Origin: Clostridium sp. KNHs214
GTDB taxonomy: Bacteria; Bacillota; Clostridia; Clostridiales; Clostridiaceae
DNA length: 64,000 bases
NCBI RefSeq assembly: GCF_000744935.1
Contig: NZ_JQMW01000009.1
Location: 372,001 to 436,000 of the forward strand
Direction of reading: 5' to 3'
A program made the position numbers and the translations under genes. The first letter of the stretch is position 1. Each line of letters begins with the position of its first letter. Shown here piece after piece: positions 9,554 to 21,492 of the stretch. The notes under the pieces were generated by a model that worked only from the letters and a program-made list of their open reading frames with translations, ran no database searches and was not told the DNA's origin.

Positions 9554-10453
9554 TTATCTTATGTTTAACCGTAGACCTTCTACATACAATACTCTTTTAG
9601 AAAATATTCCGTGAACTACGGCGATATTGGAGCCTTCATCTATAAATAATGGACCATCTACAAAAAATGTTATTTCCCTTTCTCTTTCATAATCAGTAAT
9701 ATAGACTTTATGATATATAGAGCTGCTAGACTTACCATGATGTTCAGTTATGCCTGTACATATTCCGCTTAATGAAGTTTGCAGTCCTAAAAATCCTTCT
9801 AGCCAGGATAATAAATCAGGTAAAAGTAAAACTACGAATATAAATGAAATTAATTGGACTTTAGTTATATAAATAGCATATAGTAAGGCCAAATCATATA
9901 GTAGCCTAAAGGGACCTTTCCATCTGTTTTTAAAAGGAACATTTACATGAGGAGTGAACCAAGGCTTAAATCTCCATAGAATACTGCTTTCTTTGGATTC
10001 TTTTTTAGGGGATTCCCAGGCTTTTTTCCATTGAAGTTGCCTACTGTTTAAACCTAGCATTAATATATTTTTAGTTAACATAAATATTCCTAAAAATATT
10101 ATTTCCATTACTATAGAGGATAATATTATATCCCTATTTTTTACTACAAAAGAAGCTATTAAAATATATGTTATAAAAAACACATTAATAAAATATAAAG
10201 GTTTTATTTTATTATTAATCTTTTCTTGAATATCCCTGTTAGCGTTAAGGTTTTTACTAGAAATAATAACTACAGATAAAAATAACAGTGACATAAAGCT
10301 AAAACTATTGATGGCACTTATCTTTAATACTTCAAACATTTCCATATTAATTCCCTTGATATTTAAATAAAAAACTATATTACAAACAATGTTTGTAATC
10401 AGTAGCCATACATAGAAAATTCTTATGCTCTCTAAATTTCTTTTTTCACTCAT
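9554..10453 (-). CDS. Hypothetical multi-spanning membrane protein
   Basis: I do not recognise this family. The 299-residue product has about six hydrophobic segments: near 11-30, 47-66, 87-105, 110-130, 185-203 and 200-220. A basic, Trp-rich loop (WKKAW ... WRFKPWF) lies at ~145-175, and a ~75-residue C-terminal hydrophilic tail contains several strands. Base composition resembles the host. It is divergent from the P450 gene, with 395 bp between them, and sits between two family C elements. Its start is the ATG at 10453 and no strong ribosome site is visible. Confidence 0.65.
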   Translation of the reverse strand: MSEKRNLESIRIFYVWLLITNIVCNIVFYLNIKGINMEMFEVLKISAINSFSFMSLLFLSVVIISSKNLNANRDIQEKINNKIKPLYFINVFFITYILIASFVVKNRDIILSSIVMEIIFLGIFMLTKNILMLGLNSRQLQWKKAWESPKKESKESSILWRFKPWFTPHVNVPFKNRWKGPFRLLYDLALLYAIYITKVQLISFIFVVLLLPDLLSWLEGFLGLQTSLSGICTGITEHHGKSSSSIYHKVYITDYEREREITFFVDGPLFIDEGSNIAVVHGIFSKRVLYVEGLRLNIR

Positions 10454-12111
<1,658 letters not shown>

Positions 12112-12159
12112 AGAAAGAGCTAATTAGGGCTTATCTTCTATTGAAGAAGTAATTAAACC

Positions 12160-12395
12160 GAAAAATCTGTCTTTAAGGTAACAATAAATATATTTTTTTA
12201 GACTATTGAGCTAACCTTACAAATTCTTTGTTTTGAAATTTCAATACCCATTAAGAAGCTTTCATCGTTTCAGCGCCGTAAGAAGCGAGTTTTAAAGTTT
12301 TAGGGTATTGAAGGCTGAAAACATTAGAATTTGTTGGAGTATTGCGAGTAGTCTAAGAAAATATATTTATTGTGGACTTAAAGACAGATTTTTTT
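12160..12395. repeat. Family C long hairpin element, copy 3
   Basis: This is a direct repeat of copy 2 with nearly identical outer arms, but the inner stem is partly decayed (TTTCAATA/TATTGAAG). It ends at the stop codon of the minus-strand thiE gene, so it may also serve as that gene's 3' end. A short open frame inside (12308-12523) is ignored. Confidence 0.83.
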
Positions 12396-13023
12396 ATTGC
12401 ACTTGCTTCACAATATTCTTAAGTTCTTCAGTGGATTTTTTTATATCATTGCTTCCAAGAATGCAAGATATTACAGAAAGACCACTTACACCAGTTTCCA
12501 TAACTGACTTTGCATTAGAGTGATTTACTCCACCTATGGCTACAGAAGGAATATGAATTTTTGAAGTTATTTCTTTCAGTCCATTTAAGCCTATAGGTAT
12601 ATCTATATCTTTTTTAGTATTGGTGGAAAACACAGCACCGAGGCCTAAATAATTTGCCCCTTTGTTTTGAGCTTCCAAAGCTTCATTTACATTGCCACAG
12701 GATATACCTATTATGATGTCTTCTCCCAATATTTTTCTTGCATATTCTATAGGCATATCGTCTTGACCTAAATGAACCCCCTCAGCTTTTATTGCCTGGG
12801 CTATATCTATTCTGTCATTAATTATAAGAGGTACATTATAATATTTAGTTATGTCATGAATTTCATTGGCTATATTAAAAAATTCTCTAGTAGTTGCTTC
12901 TTTTTCTCTAATTTGTATTATACTTGCTCCTCCTTTTATGGATTCCTCTACAGCTTTTTTTAAAGGTGTATTCTTTAAAAATCTTCTATCCGTAACCAAA
13001 TAAATTTTGTAGTCTATACTCAA
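12394..13023 (-). CDS. thiE: Thiamine-phosphate synthase ThiE
   Basis: This enzyme joins hydroxymethylpyrimidine diphosphate and thiazole phosphate to give thiamine phosphate. The 209-residue TIM-barrel protein shows VTDRRF at strand 1, IQIREKEA (pyrophosphate-binding Arg and Lys), [28 protein letters not shown] and AIGGV. It begins with TTG at 13023, seven bases after AGGGGGT. It is the last gene of thiD-thiM-thiE, and its stop codon touches repeat C3. Confidence 0.95.
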   Translation of the reverse strand: MSIDYKIYLVTDRRFLKNTPLKKAVEESIKGGASIIQIREKEATTREFFNIANEIHDITKYYNVPLIINDRIDIAQAIKAEGVHLGQDDMPIEYARKILGEDIIIGISCGNVNEALEAQNKGANYLGLGAVFSTNTKKDIDIPIGLNGLKEITSKIHIPSVAIGGVNHSNAKSVMETGVSGLSVISCILGSNDIKKSTEELKNIVKQVQ

Positions 13024-13076
13024 TTTTAATACCCCCTGTTGTAAAATTTTTGTTTTAAATTTAATTTCTAAGCTTA

Positions 13077-13874
13077 CTATAGTAAGTTTATATCTAGGTT
13101 ATCTTTAAATTCTTGTTCAGTTAAGCCATAAATGTAATCTATTAACTTGACTTTAAAGGAAGCAGGGAACTTTGTTTCATGAAATGCCTTTTCTCCTGCT
13201 ATATTCATCCAAGCTACAGCAGCACATACCGCATTGAACTTATCCTTTTCAGCACCACAAGCCCCTGCGCATAAAGCACCTAGCATGCAGCCAGCTCCAG
13301 TAATTTTAGTGAATAGCTGGACACCATTTTTTATTAATGCAGTTTGAATACCGTCGGATATTACATCCATTTGGCCAGTAGCGGCAATTACGCAATTATA
13401 TTTTTTAGCTAAAGTTTTACAAGCTTCTATTAATCCCTCACCATCATCTATAGAATCTACACCTCTAGTTTTAGAGGATAATCCAGATAAAAATTTTATT
13501 TCTCCTGCATTACCTTTAATAACGTCTATTCTACCTAATTCTATTAGTTTATTAATAACATCTAATTTTCGTGGAATAGCACCACAGGCTACAGGGTCTA
13601 ATACCACAGGTATATTATTGTTTTTTGCTGAAGTTGCAGCCATAATCATGGCTATTTCTTGTTCTTTTGGTAGACTTCCTAAGTTTAAGTATAGACAAGA
13701 TGAAATTTTAGAAAAGTCATAGCTTTCATCGTAGGCTTCTACCATGGCAGGAGAAGCACCAAAAGCAAGTAATATATTAGCACAATCATTTATAGTTACA
13801 TAATTTGTTATAGCATGTACTAATGGAGTGGTATTTCTAACCTTTGATATAACGTTAAATAAATGGTTTTTCAT
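13077..13874 (-). CDS. thiM: Hydroxyethylthiazole kinase ThiM
   Basis: This kinase phosphorylates 4-methyl-5-hydroxyethylthiazole salvaged from the medium and so feeds ThiE. The 265-residue ribokinase-like protein has [10 protein letters not shown] near the N terminus, [17 protein letters not shown] and the anion-hole/catalytic motif [10 protein letters not shown]. The ATG follows GAAAGGGGA. It is the middle gene of the TPP-controlled operon. With ThiD and ThiE it makes a salvage route; no de novo thiazole genes are nearby. Confidence 0.95.
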   Translation of the reverse strand: MKNHLFNVISKVRNTTPLVHAITNYVTINDCANILLAFGASPAMVEAYDESYDFSKISSCLYLNLGSLPKEQEIAMIMAATSAKNNNIPVVLDPVACGAIPRKLDVINKLIELGRIDVIKGNAGEIKFLSGLSSKTRGVDSIDDGEGLIEACKTLAKKYNCVIAATGQMDVISDGIQTALIKNGVQLFTKITGAGCMLGALCAGACGAEKDKFNAVCAAVAWMNIAGEKAFHETKFPASFKVKLIDYIYGLTEQEFKDNLDINLL

Positions 13875-13948
13875 TTTTGTATTCCCCTTTCGTTAGATGG
13901 TAGTGTGAAATTTTTTACACTACCTTTTTAAAAAAGCTAAGTAGTTTT

Positions 13949-14752
13949 TTATTCATAACGTACGCCAGCTGCTTTGTAAAGTTCAACAAAATGTCCTAAA
14001 GGACCTACACCATGACCAATGGAAAAGGAATTTTCTATAGCTTTTGTAATATAATTTTTAGATTTTATTACAGACTCTTGGATACTTAAACCCTTTGCTA
14101 AATGAGATGCTATAGCAGAAGATAAAGTGCAACCTGTACCATGAGTATTGTTAGTTTGGATTCTTTTTCCCGGTATTTTTATGAAGTTTTCTCCTGTATA
14201 TAAAATATCGTTTGCATCATTACATCTGTGACCACCTTTTACAAGCACCCACTTAGCACCCATTTCTGAGATTTTTAAGGCTGCTTTTTTCATATGTTCT
14301 TCATTTTCTATTTTAAAACCAGCTAGAGTTTCCGCTTCTGGAATATTTGGAGTTACCATATGAGCTATAGAAATTAATTTTTTTAGCTCATTTATTGCAT
14401 CGGGTTTAAGTAGAAAATATCCACTTTTTGATATCATAACAGGATCTACAACTATATTTTTAGTTTGATATTCTATCAGTAGTTCTGTTATGGTTTTTAT
14501 AATTTCACTGTTGGAAACCATGCCAATTTTCACTGCATCCACTTCAATATCATCAAATATACATTTTATCTGAGAATGTACTATATTATTATTTATTTCT
14601 TGTATGTCAAATACATCTTTAGTATTTTGACAAGTTACAGCGGTGATTACGCTCATGCCATAAACGCCTAAAGCACTCATAGTTTTTAAATCTGCTTGAA
14701 TACCTGCTCCACCGCAACTATCAGAGCCTGCAATAGTTAAAACTTTTTTCAT
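13949..14752 (-). CDS. thiD: Hydroxymethylpyrimidine (phosphate) kinase ThiD
   Basis: ThiD phosphorylates hydroxymethylpyrimidine and its monophosphate to the diphosphate used by ThiE. The 267-residue ribokinase-fold protein contains AGSDSCGGAGIQADLKT at the N terminus, VVDPVM, TPNIPEAE, VLVKGGH and the catalytic loop THGTGCTLSSAIA. The ATG at 14752 lies ten bases after AGGAGG; the longer frame from 14803 runs into the leader and is rejected. It is the first gene after the TPP riboswitch. Confidence 0.95.
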   Translation of the reverse strand: MKKVLTIAGSDSCGGAGIQADLKTMSALGVYGMSVITAVTCQNTKDVFDIQEINNNIVHSQIKCIFDDIEVDAVKIGMVSNSEIIKTITELLIEYQTKNIVVDPVMISKSGYFLLKPDAINELKKLISIAHMVTPNIPEAETLAGFKIENEEHMKKAALKISEMGAKWVLVKGGHRCNDANDILYTGENFIKIPGKRIQTNNTHGTGCTLSSAIASHLAKGLSIQESVIKSKNYITKAIENSFSIGHGVGPLGHFVELYKAAGVRYE

Positions 14753-14834
14753 TTGAAATCCTCCTAATTTGCAAAAAATAAAAGTTGTACCATAGCGGTA
14801 CAACTTTAAAGTGAATAATTTCTAAATTATAAAA

Positions 14835-14860
14835 TAAAAAACTGCTTAAAGAAAAGCAGC
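14835..14860 (-). terminator. Riboswitch-linked terminator of the thi operon
   Basis: On the minus strand CTGCTT pairs with AAGCAG across a short loop and is followed by a T-run (plus-strand A-run at 14831-14840). It lies between the TPP aptamer and thiD and would end transcription when thiamine pyrophosphate is bound. Confidence 0.8.
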
Positions 14861-14874
14861 ACATAAGGTAACTT

Positions 14875-14977
14875 TAGAAGTTATGTACCTACTTACCTCC
14901 GCCAGTATTATCTGGAATCAGGTTCAAAGGGTTAGAGCAATAGCTCTTCTCAGCTTTAGGCACCCCCGTAGTAATAT
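14875..14977 (-). ncRNA. TPP riboswitch (THI element)
   Basis: Read on the minus strand, the conserved blocks occur in order: GGGGGTGCC, GCTGAGA, AACCCTTTGAACCTGAT, then CTGGATAATACCAG-like CCAGATAATACTGGCGGAGGTAAGTA. These are the aptamer core elements that bind the pyrimidine and pyrophosphate of TPP. A hairpin and terminator follow toward thiD, which fits transcriptional attenuation. Confidence 0.95.
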
Positions 14978-14997
14978 TAAGTTAGTGTTCAACAATA

Positions 14998-15025
14998 ATT
15001 ATATCAAATGAATATAATATTTCAA
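14998..15025 (-). promoter_or_regulatory. Housekeeping promoter of the thi operon
   Basis: On the minus strand TTGAAA (15025-15020) and TATAAT (15003-14998) are separated by 16 nt. This places the transcript start near 14991, just upstream of the TPP aptamer. Confidence 0.7.
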
Positions 15026-15130
15026 TACTGGTTACATAACAAAAAGTTTTTATTTATAGTGTAAATGTTATATAATATATATAGTAAAAACTATGTAAAT
15101 ATGTAAGAGCGTGCATTTGGGGGGATAATT

Positions 15131-16858
15131 ATGAGGAACGTTTCTTTAAAAAGAAAAATAATGAGAAGTTTTCTTTTAGTGGCACTATTAGTCTTAGTAC
15201 CCATATGTGTTATGACTATTAATATTGGGACTAAGGCCTCTGGGAAAGTATTGAGCCAAGTAGTAGAAAAAGCAAGTGTTACTGGAAAAAGTATAATAGA
15301 TGAAGTTTATCCAGGCGAATGGTCTTTAGATAATGAGGAACTATGTAAAGGGGATAAAAAAATTAGTAACAGTGATATTGTATCAAAAATAAAAAAGGAC
15401 TTAGGATTTGACATGATATTTTTATCTAGGGATAAGATAATATCTAGCAGTATTGATAGCAAGGATAGTTCTATTAAGCATATAGATGAAAAGGGTAAGC
15501 TAAATGAGCAGGTTTTTCAACAAGGTAGCAACGTAAATACTAGATTAAGAATTAGTGATGAAAAATATTTATCTCATATAGAGCCTATAAAGGATCAACA
15601 AGGGAAAATTATAGGTGCTTGGGCTATAGCCATAAAAGAGACATCCATAGTACAATATTTTAAAAGTACAGGCATCATAGAAATGGTAGGCATAATTAAT
15701 GGTTTGTGTCTCCTTTCCTTAATACTGGTAATATATATAGCTTATAGACTATCAAGCTATTTAACATGTAATATAAATGAGGCTTCAAAATTTGCTAAAA
15801 AAATGGCTAGTGGAGACTTGACTTATAAGGTTGATGGTTTGAAAGAGAAAATAAGGAATACTAACGGAAATAAAGATGAAGTTGTAGAACTTATAGAGTC
15901 TTTAAATATAGCAGGAGATAGCCTAAGGAGATTGATATTAAATATAAAAAGTAGTGCTGAAAATTTAACTAAGGTATCTGGTAATGTGGGAGTCTCTATT
16001 GAGGAAATAAATGTGGGATTTCAAGAAATAGTAAGCGGAGTTAATGAAATGGCAGTAAGTACGGAAAATAATGCTAGTGCAGCAGAAGAAACAGCAGCAA
16101 GTGTTCAAGAAATAGCTAATAATTCACAGAAAATAGCTATAGATACAGAAAGTGTAACTAAAGATGGAAAAAATGCGTTAAGATTAGCAGAACAGGGTGT
16201 TGAAAAGGTAAAGGATGTAGTTGAATCAATGAATAATATAAAAAATACTACAAATGAAGCATGTAAAACTATGGAGGAATTACAGGAGTATTCTGAAAAG
16301 ATAAATGAAATGGTGCTTATTATAAATTCCATAGCAGAACAAACAAATTTATTAGCTTTGAATGCGGCTATAGAAGCTGCACGTGCTGGGGAACATGGGA
16401 AAGGTTTTGCGGTTGTAGCAGATGAAGTAAGAAAATTAGCAGAAGAAAGTAAAAGTGCATCTGGTGATATAATATCATTTGTTAAAAATATTCAAGAAAA
16501 AACTAAAAATGCATCAGAAGCTATGGAAAAAGAATTAAAGTTAGTAGAATTAGGAGTTGAAAAATCTTATTTAACTAGTGAAGAATTTAATAATATATAT
16601 GATACTATGAAGAATATGAGTAAAAATATTGAAAATATAGCTAACTCTATAGAACAACAAACTCAAATTTCTATAGATATGGCCAAGGTTGTAGATAAAT
16701 TTTCTTGCAATACTCAAGAAACAGCTGCTAATTCTCAAATAATAAATTCAATAGTGGAGCAGAAGGTGGATTCCATAGAAAATGTAAGAAGTACTGCAGA
16801 TGATTTAAATACTATGTCAAAAAGTTTAAAAGGGGAGATTAAAAAATTTAAGCTTTAG
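15131..16858 (+). CDS. Methyl-accepting chemotaxis protein
   Basis: This is a transmembrane chemoreceptor of 575 residues. TM1 lies at ~12-30, followed by an extracytoplasmic sensor of ~150 residues that looks like a single-Cache fold ([13 protein letters not shown] ... [10 protein letters not shown]). TM2 is at ~185-205, then HAMP and the coiled-coil signalling domain. The hairpin tip reads [20 protein letters not shown], where CheA and CheW bind. The ATG follows a GGGGGG ribosome site. The ligand is not known. It is separated from the next gene by 115 bp. Confidence 0.95.
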   Translation: MRNVSLKRKIMRSFLLVALLVLVPICVMTINIGTKASGKVLSQVVEKASVTGKSIIDEVYPGEWSLDNEELCKGDKKISNSDIVSKIKKDLGFDMIFLSRDKIISSSIDSKDSSIKHIDEKGKLNEQVFQQGSNVNTRLRISDEKYLSHIEPIKDQQGKIIGAWAIAIKETSIVQYFKSTGIIEMVGIINGLCLLSLILVIYIAYRLSSYLTCNINEASKFAKKMASGDLTYKVDGLKEKIRNTNGNKDEVVELIESLNIAGDSLRRLILNIKSSAENLTKVSGNVGVSIEEINVGFQEIVSGVNEMAVSTENNASAAEETAASVQEIANNSQKIAIDTESVTKDGKNALRLAEQGVEKVKDVVESMNNIKNTTNEACKTMEELQEYSEKINEMVLIINSIAEQTNLLALNAAIEAARAGEHGKGFAVVADEVRKLAEESKSASGDIISFVKNIQEKTKNASEAMEKELKLVELGVEKSYLTSEEFNNIYDTMKNMSKNIENIANSIEQQTQISIDMAKVVDKFSCNTQETAANSQIINSIVEQKVDSIENVRSTADDLNTMSKSLKGEIKKFKL

Positions 16859-16973
16859 ATGAAATCCCAAGATAGTAAGTGTTGTTTTTAATATATTTGT
16901 AACTTTTTATATTAGCTAAATGTTATTATTATAATGAAAGAAAAATAAGCCATTTTGGGAAAGGAAAAGGAGT

Positions 16974-18374
16974 ATGAGTAGAAGTAAAAGGAGTGAAAAA
17001 AACAATAAACCCCATAAATCAAAAGTATTATTATTAGTAGTATCATTTTTTATAATTATAGTTGTGGCTGGAGCGCTAGGAGTAAGACATCATATATATT
17101 CAGTTTGTGAAAAGTATGATAATGTTATCTATCCAGGTGTATCAATAGAAAATATAGATGTTTCTGGAAAAACAAAGGAGCAAGCTATAACTTTAATTAA
17201 TGAAAAATATGGAGATAAGGTTTTAAAGAAGAATATACTAATAAAGGCTCCTAATAAGGAATATAAAATTAGCTATTCACAATTAAATGCTAAATACAAT
17301 ATTTCAGAAACTGTGGATGAAGCTTTTAAGTATGCTAGAAATATGGGGATTTTACAAAAGTATAAATTAATAAAAAATCCTAAAAATCAAAAACACATGT
17401 TGAAATTTAAGTATGATGGAAAATATATAGATGTATTGCTTAATGAGATGAAAAAAGAAATAAATAAGGAAGCTAAAGATGCAACTATAAGAAAAGTTGG
17501 AGATTTAAGTTTTGATGTTACTGAAAGTGTAGATGGTAAAGTTTTAAACGAGGATAAGTTGAAGAAGAATATTAATAGCAGTATAAATGGAAAAGTAGAT
17601 GATAAGGACTCAATTATTACACCTGAAATTAAAACAGTAGCTGCAAAGGTTCAATCAAAAAGTTTGAAAAGTATAAATTCTAGAATATCTTATTTTACTA
17701 CAAAATTTAATACTTCTGCTTCTAATGAAAATAGAAATTATAATATTAAATTATCTGCCAAAGCTATAAATGGAAGAATTATAATGCCAGGAGAATCTTT
17801 TAGTTTTAACGAGGTAGTAGGAGAGAGAAGTGCAGCTAGAGGATATAAGGATGCACCGGTAATAGTAGGAAACAAGGTAGAAAGTGGTTTAGGTGGAGGG
17901 GTATGTCAAGTATCAAGTACACTATATAATGCGGTTTTAAGAGCTAATATGCGTTCTATACAAAGGACGCCTCATACTTTACCTTCTAGCTATGTACCTA
18001 AGGGATTAGATGCGACAGTAAGTTATGGAAGTTTAGATTATAAGTTTAAAAATACTTTGAATTATCCCGTATACCTAGAGAGCTATGCAGAGGGAAATAC
18101 ATTAGTTTGTAGTATATATTCAAATTTAAGTCTTAACCAAGTTAAATATGATTTTGTCAGTGAAGTTTATGAAACTATACCTTCAAGTACAAATTATGTA
18201 AATGACTCTACACTTCCAAAGGGAACTGAGGTTATAGAAACAACAGCTAAAAATGGATATAGAGTAAATGTCTATAAAGTAACCTATAAAAATGGACAAC
18301 AAGTTTCAAAAGATCTATTATATAAAGATTACTATAAACCAGTAAATGGAGTAGTTAAAAGAGGTATAAAATAA
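16974..18374 (+). CDS. VanW family protein, membrane-anchored
   Basis: This 466-residue protein has a basic N terminus and one TM helix (~23-43), then an extracellular part. Residues ~50-220 resemble the peptidoglycan-binding-4 domain often found before VanW. The VanW core at ~240-380 holds GESFSFNEVVGERSAARGYK and GGGVCQVSSTLYNAV. The tail resembles a G5-type beta domain. The role is likely in the cell wall, but the biochemical activity of VanW proteins is not established. The gene is monocistronic with its own terminator. Confidence 0.9.
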   Translation: MSRSKRSEKNNKPHKSKVLLLVVSFFIIIVVAGALGVRHHIYSVCEKYDNVIYPGVSIENIDVSGKTKEQAITLINEKYGDKVLKKNILIKAPNKEYKISYSQLNAKYNISETVDEAFKYARNMGILQKYKLIKNPKNQKHMLKFKYDGKYIDVLLNEMKKEINKEAKDATIRKVGDLSFDVTESVDGKVLNEDKLKKNINSSINGKVDDKDSIITPEIKTVAAKVQSKSLKSINSRISYFTTKFNTSASNENRNYNIKLSAKAINGRIIMPGESFSFNEVVGERSAARGYKDAPVIVGNKVESGLGGGVCQVSSTLYNAVLRANMRSIQRTPHTLPSSYVPKGLDATVSYGSLDYKFKNTLNYPVYLESYAEGNTLVCSIYSNLSLNQVKYDFVSEVYETIPSSTNYVNDSTLPKGTEVIETTAKNGYRVNVYKVTYKNGQQVSKDLLYKDYYKPVNGVVKRGIK

Positions 18375-18397
18375 AGCCCAATATTGGGCTTTATTTT
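18373..18397 (+). terminator. Terminator of the VanW gene
   Basis: AAAGCCCAATATTGGGCTTT is a perfect palindrome that begins at the stop codon and is followed by ATTTT. Confidence 0.85.
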
Positions 18398-18515
18398 ATG
18401 TTTTCATATGATAAAAATATGTTCAAGGTCATCAAACTAGTAGAGTGTGCCATAGACATTCATAATAAATAAAGGTCCTTTTATAGATTTTATCAATTAG
18501 ACAAAATTCCATAAA

Positions 18516-18538
18516 TTTATTAATATTTAATTAATAAA
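18516..18538. promoter_or_regulatory. AT-rich inverted repeat upstream of the sugar ABC cluster
   Basis: TTTATTAAT (18516-18524) and ATTAATAAA (18530-18538) are perfect 9-bp arms with a 5-nt spacer, about 95 bp before the binding-protein gene. This could be an operator for a sugar regulator, but in such AT-rich DNA chance cannot be excluded. No cre-like site was recognised. Confidence 0.35.
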
Positions 18539-18632
18539 CATTCGAAAATGAGTAGGAAAGTTTACAAAAAGGTGAGAATAAGTGGAAAAATAGTCGAAAA
18601 AAGTTTTTGAAATAAGGAAGGAGCTGATATTT

Positions 18633-19928
18633 ATGAAAAAATTTAAGAAGATATTTGCTTTATTTTTGCTAGTGGCAGTGGCATTTGGAACTTTAGCTGG
18701 ATGTGGAAACAAAAAAACATCACAAAGCGGCGCTAAAGGTAAAAAGGAGCATATAACAGTCTGGCTACCACCTATAGGTGAAAATGATAAGCCAGTTTGG
18801 GAGCCAATTTTAAAGGAATTTGAAGAAAAAAATAACTGTGAGATTAGCTTAGAAATAATCCCATGGGAGACATATCCAGAAAAGTATGCTACGGCTATAG
18901 CAGCAGGAAAAGGACCAGATGTAGGTTATATGTATGCAGAAATGTTTCCTCAATTTATAAGTATGGGAGCGGTAGAAGATTTAACTAAAAAATTATCTAA
19001 AGAAGATTATGAAAAGTACATATATATTAATGATGCAAAAGAAATGGGAGGAATTTATGGTCTTCCTATAGAAGCCGCAAATCCAGCAGTACTTTACTAC
19101 AATAAGGACATACTTGATAAAATAGGTGAAAAACCTCCAGTAACTTGGGAAGATTTTAGAAGAATAGCTAAAAAGGCAACTAAGGACACTAACGGAGATG
19201 GAAAAATAGATCAATGGGGATTTGCTCAAGGTTGGGGAGCTAAATTTTTTGGTGATTTAAACTGGAATTGGTACGGATTTTTATGGCAAGCAGGCGGTGA
19301 ACTTTATAATGACGATTTAAAGACTGTAAAGTTTAACAATGAAGCTGGTGTACAAACAGCTCAATTTTTACATGACCTTAAATTTGTAGATAAAGTTATA
19401 CCAGAAAATGCAATATCTCAAACAAATAAGGAAATGCTTCAAACAACTTTTGGAACTGGAAATGCTGCATTTTGCATATATTTATCTTCAGCATCTTCAG
19501 AAATACTAGATAAATCTTTCCCAAATCTTAAATATGGATTCATTACATCATTGCAAAATAAAGACAAGGGAACTTTTGCATCTGTTGACCAATTAACACT
19601 TATGTCATCAGCTAAAAATAAGGATCTATCCTTTAAATTAATGAAGCACATGTTAAGTGCAGAATCTATGACTAAATTCCATAAATATCATCCAAGAGCA
19701 CCAATAACAAAGGATGAACCATATCAGGGTGATCCAAAATTAAAAGAGATGATAGAGAAAGATAAAGGTGTATATAGACCTCTTAAGGTTGCTCCACACG
19801 GTGTAGAAGTGTATGAATACTTATGGAAACAACTTCAAAAAATGATGAATGGTCAAGCAGCACCAAAAGAAGCGTTAGACGAAGCTGCAAGATATGCTAA
19901 TGACTTACTAAAAAAAGACGCTAAATAA
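18633..19928 (+). CDS. Sugar ABC transporter substrate-binding lipoprotein
   Basis: This is a 431-residue extracellular solute-binding protein of family 1. It has a lipoprotein signal with lipobox LAGC (Cys24), then ITVWLPPIGENDK, and NPAVLYYNKDILDKIG typical of the sugar-binding fold. A Ca-loop-like DTNGDGKIDQWGF sequence follows at ~185. The ribosome site AAGGAG precedes the ATG. A terminator separates it from the two permease genes; this arrangement commonly gives extra binding protein. The cargo is probably an oligosaccharide, judging by the family and the neighbouring glycosidase-like gene. Confidence 0.94.
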   Translation: MKKFKKIFALFLLVAVAFGTLAGCGNKKTSQSGAKGKKEHITVWLPPIGENDKPVWEPILKEFEEKNNCEISLEIIPWETYPEKYATAIAAGKGPDVGYMYAEMFPQFISMGAVEDLTKKLSKEDYEKYIYINDAKEMGGIYGLPIEAANPAVLYYNKDILDKIGEKPPVTWEDFRRIAKKATKDTNGDGKIDQWGFAQGWGAKFFGDLNWNWYGFLWQAGGELYNDDLKTVKFNNEAGVQTAQFLHDLKFVDKVIPENAISQTNKEMLQTTFGTGNAAFCIYLSSASSEILDKSFPNLKYGFITSLQNKDKGTFASVDQLTLMSSAKNKDLSFKLMKHMLSAESMTKFHKYHPRAPITKDEPYQGDPKLKEMIEKDKGVYRPLKVAPHGVEVYEYLWKQLQKMMNGQAAPKEALDEAARYANDLLKKDAK

Positions 19929-19932
19929 ACTG

Positions 19933-19980
19933 AAAAGAGGGTTGTATATATTAGTATGTGTATACGCCCCCTTTTCTTTT
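19933..19980 (+). terminator. Intra-cluster terminator after the binding protein
   Basis: AAAAGAGGG (19933-19941) pairs with CCCCCTTTT, with an inner GTATA/TATAC extension, followed by CTTTT. It probably lowers read-through to the permease genes. Confidence 0.75.
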
Positions 19981-20018
19981 GTAATTCATATAGATAAGCA
20001 AAATAATAATATGATTAA

Positions 20019-20172
20019 CCCACAATAAGGTACAATGTGGTGGAATTATGAAATTTATCCTCCATTACTTGCATAAGAGCTGGGAACAATAAATTTAAAC
20101 AGTTCCTTTGCTTCTTATGCAAGTAATTCCAGAGAAATTTCATAATTCAGGTAATATAATGCTTTTTGTGGG
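20019..20172. repeat. Family A palindromic repeat, copy 3 (longest form)
   Basis: CCCACAATAAGG and TTTTTGTGGG termini enclose 154 bp. Nested inverted pairs are GGAATTATGAAATTT/AAATTTCATAATTC and TTACTTGCATAAGA/TCTTATGCAAGTAA. It is inserted between the binding-protein terminator and the permeases. Shorter copies elsewhere look like internal deletions of this form. Confidence 0.8.
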
Positions 20173-20407
20173 ATAATCATAATATAATTTCATAAATTCA
20201 TAGAAATTTTTAATGACTAATTTTTGACATATATAAATTATTAGTAATAATTCCCAGAAACGATGTAAGTACTTTGAAAGTAACTAGAGAATTTTAACAT
20301 CTGGTGTTTAGTAACTGAGTGGCAAAGAATTAAAAAATCTTAGTATTACTACTAAATTATTTGAAAATTGGACACTGAAGATTAGAAATTGAAATTAAGG
20401 AATTAGG

Positions 20408-20471
20408 TACATGAAAAGAAATAACAAGTCAAATATACTAGTATACTGACTTATTATTTATTTGAATATGC
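20408..20471. repeat. Family B repeat, copy 1 (internally deleted)
   Basis: The ends ATGAAAAGAAATAACAAGTCA and TGACTTATTATTTATTTGAAT match the longer copies near 27859, 52180 and 60328, but the ~90-bp centre is missing. About 90 bp without a recognisable signal precede it. Confidence 0.7.
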
Positions 20472-20495
20472 ATTAATAAAAGGGCGGTGAGAAAC

Positions 20496-21386
20496 GTGAG
20501 TAGAAACAAAAAAATCAATTTAAATAAACTAAAGCCCTATGGTTATATATTACCCTTAGGAGTAATATTATTTAGTTTTTATATAATTCCCATAATTATG
20601 TCTATATACTTTAGTTTTACAAAGTACAATATAATGACTCCAGCAGTGTTTACAGGTATGGATAATTATAAAAGATTGTTTCAGGATAAAGTTTTTATAG
20701 AGGCAGTTAAAAACACCATAATTGTAACTTTGGTGGTGGTACCAGTTCAAACTATCCTTTCTCTTTTAATGGCCGTATGGCTTGTGAGTAAAAAGGAAAG
20801 TAGACTTGCAAGATTCGTAAGAGGAGTGGTTTTTATACCTGTAATATCTTCTATGATATTAATAGGGATTGTTTGGAGAGTTATGTTAAATTCAGATATG
20901 TCACCTATAAATTATATAATGTCTACATTTTTTAATGTGAGTGCTAATTGGCTTGGTAATCCTAAAACGGCATTACCGACATTAATGGCTATTGCTATTT
21001 GGAAAAATATAGGGTATTTTATAGTTATTTATATAGCAGCATTAATGGATATTCCATCTAGCTATTATGAAGCATCTAAAGTAGATGGAGCCAATAAACT
21101 TCAGGAATTTTTTCATATAACTCTTCCGCTTTTAAAGCCTACAACTATAATGGTAGTATTTTTAGGAACTATATGGTCTTTTCAAATATTTGATCTAGTA
21201 TATACGCTAACAGGGGGAGGTCCTGGTACCACTACTATGACATTAGTAATGCATATATACAATTTATCTTTTAAAGAGTTTAACGCAGGCTATGCTATGA
21301 CTGTAGCTAATGTACTTTTCTTTATAATAGCCATAATCTCTATACTTCAAAGAAAGTTTATAAGGAGGGAAGAATCAAGCATTTAG
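20496..21386 (+). CDS. Sugar ABC transporter permease (MalF/UgpA type)
   Basis: This inner-membrane permease of ~296 residues has six TM segments. The cytoplasmic EAA loop reads YYEASKVDGANKLQEFFHITLPLLKP, which docks on the ATPase. The start is taken as GTG at 20496, six bases after GGTG. A GTG at 20487 overlaps that ribosome site and is less likely. It pairs with the next gene to form the channel for the cargo bound by the lipoprotein at 18633. Confidence 0.92.
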   Translation: MSRNKKINLNKLKPYGYILPLGVILFSFYIIPIIMSIYFSFTKYNIMTPAVFTGMDNYKRLFQDKVFIEAVKNTIIVTLVVVPVQTILSLLMAVWLVSKKESRLARFVRGVVFIPVISSMILIGIVWRVMLNSDMSPINYIMSTFFNVSANWLGNPKTALPTLMAIAIWKNIGYFIVIYIAALMDIPSSYYEASKVDGANKLQEFFHITLPLLKPTTIMVVFLGTIWSFQIFDLVYTLTGGGPGTTTMTLVMHIYNLSFKEFNAGYAMTVANVLFFIIAIISILQRKFIRREESSI

Positions 21387-21492
21387 AAAAGTTTTTAGCT
21401 AATGATTATTAATTGGTTGAAATCCAGACCCAATGCCTAAACATAACTTAAGACTTTGGCATTGGGGACTAAAAATAGGGAGGAGGAAAAAC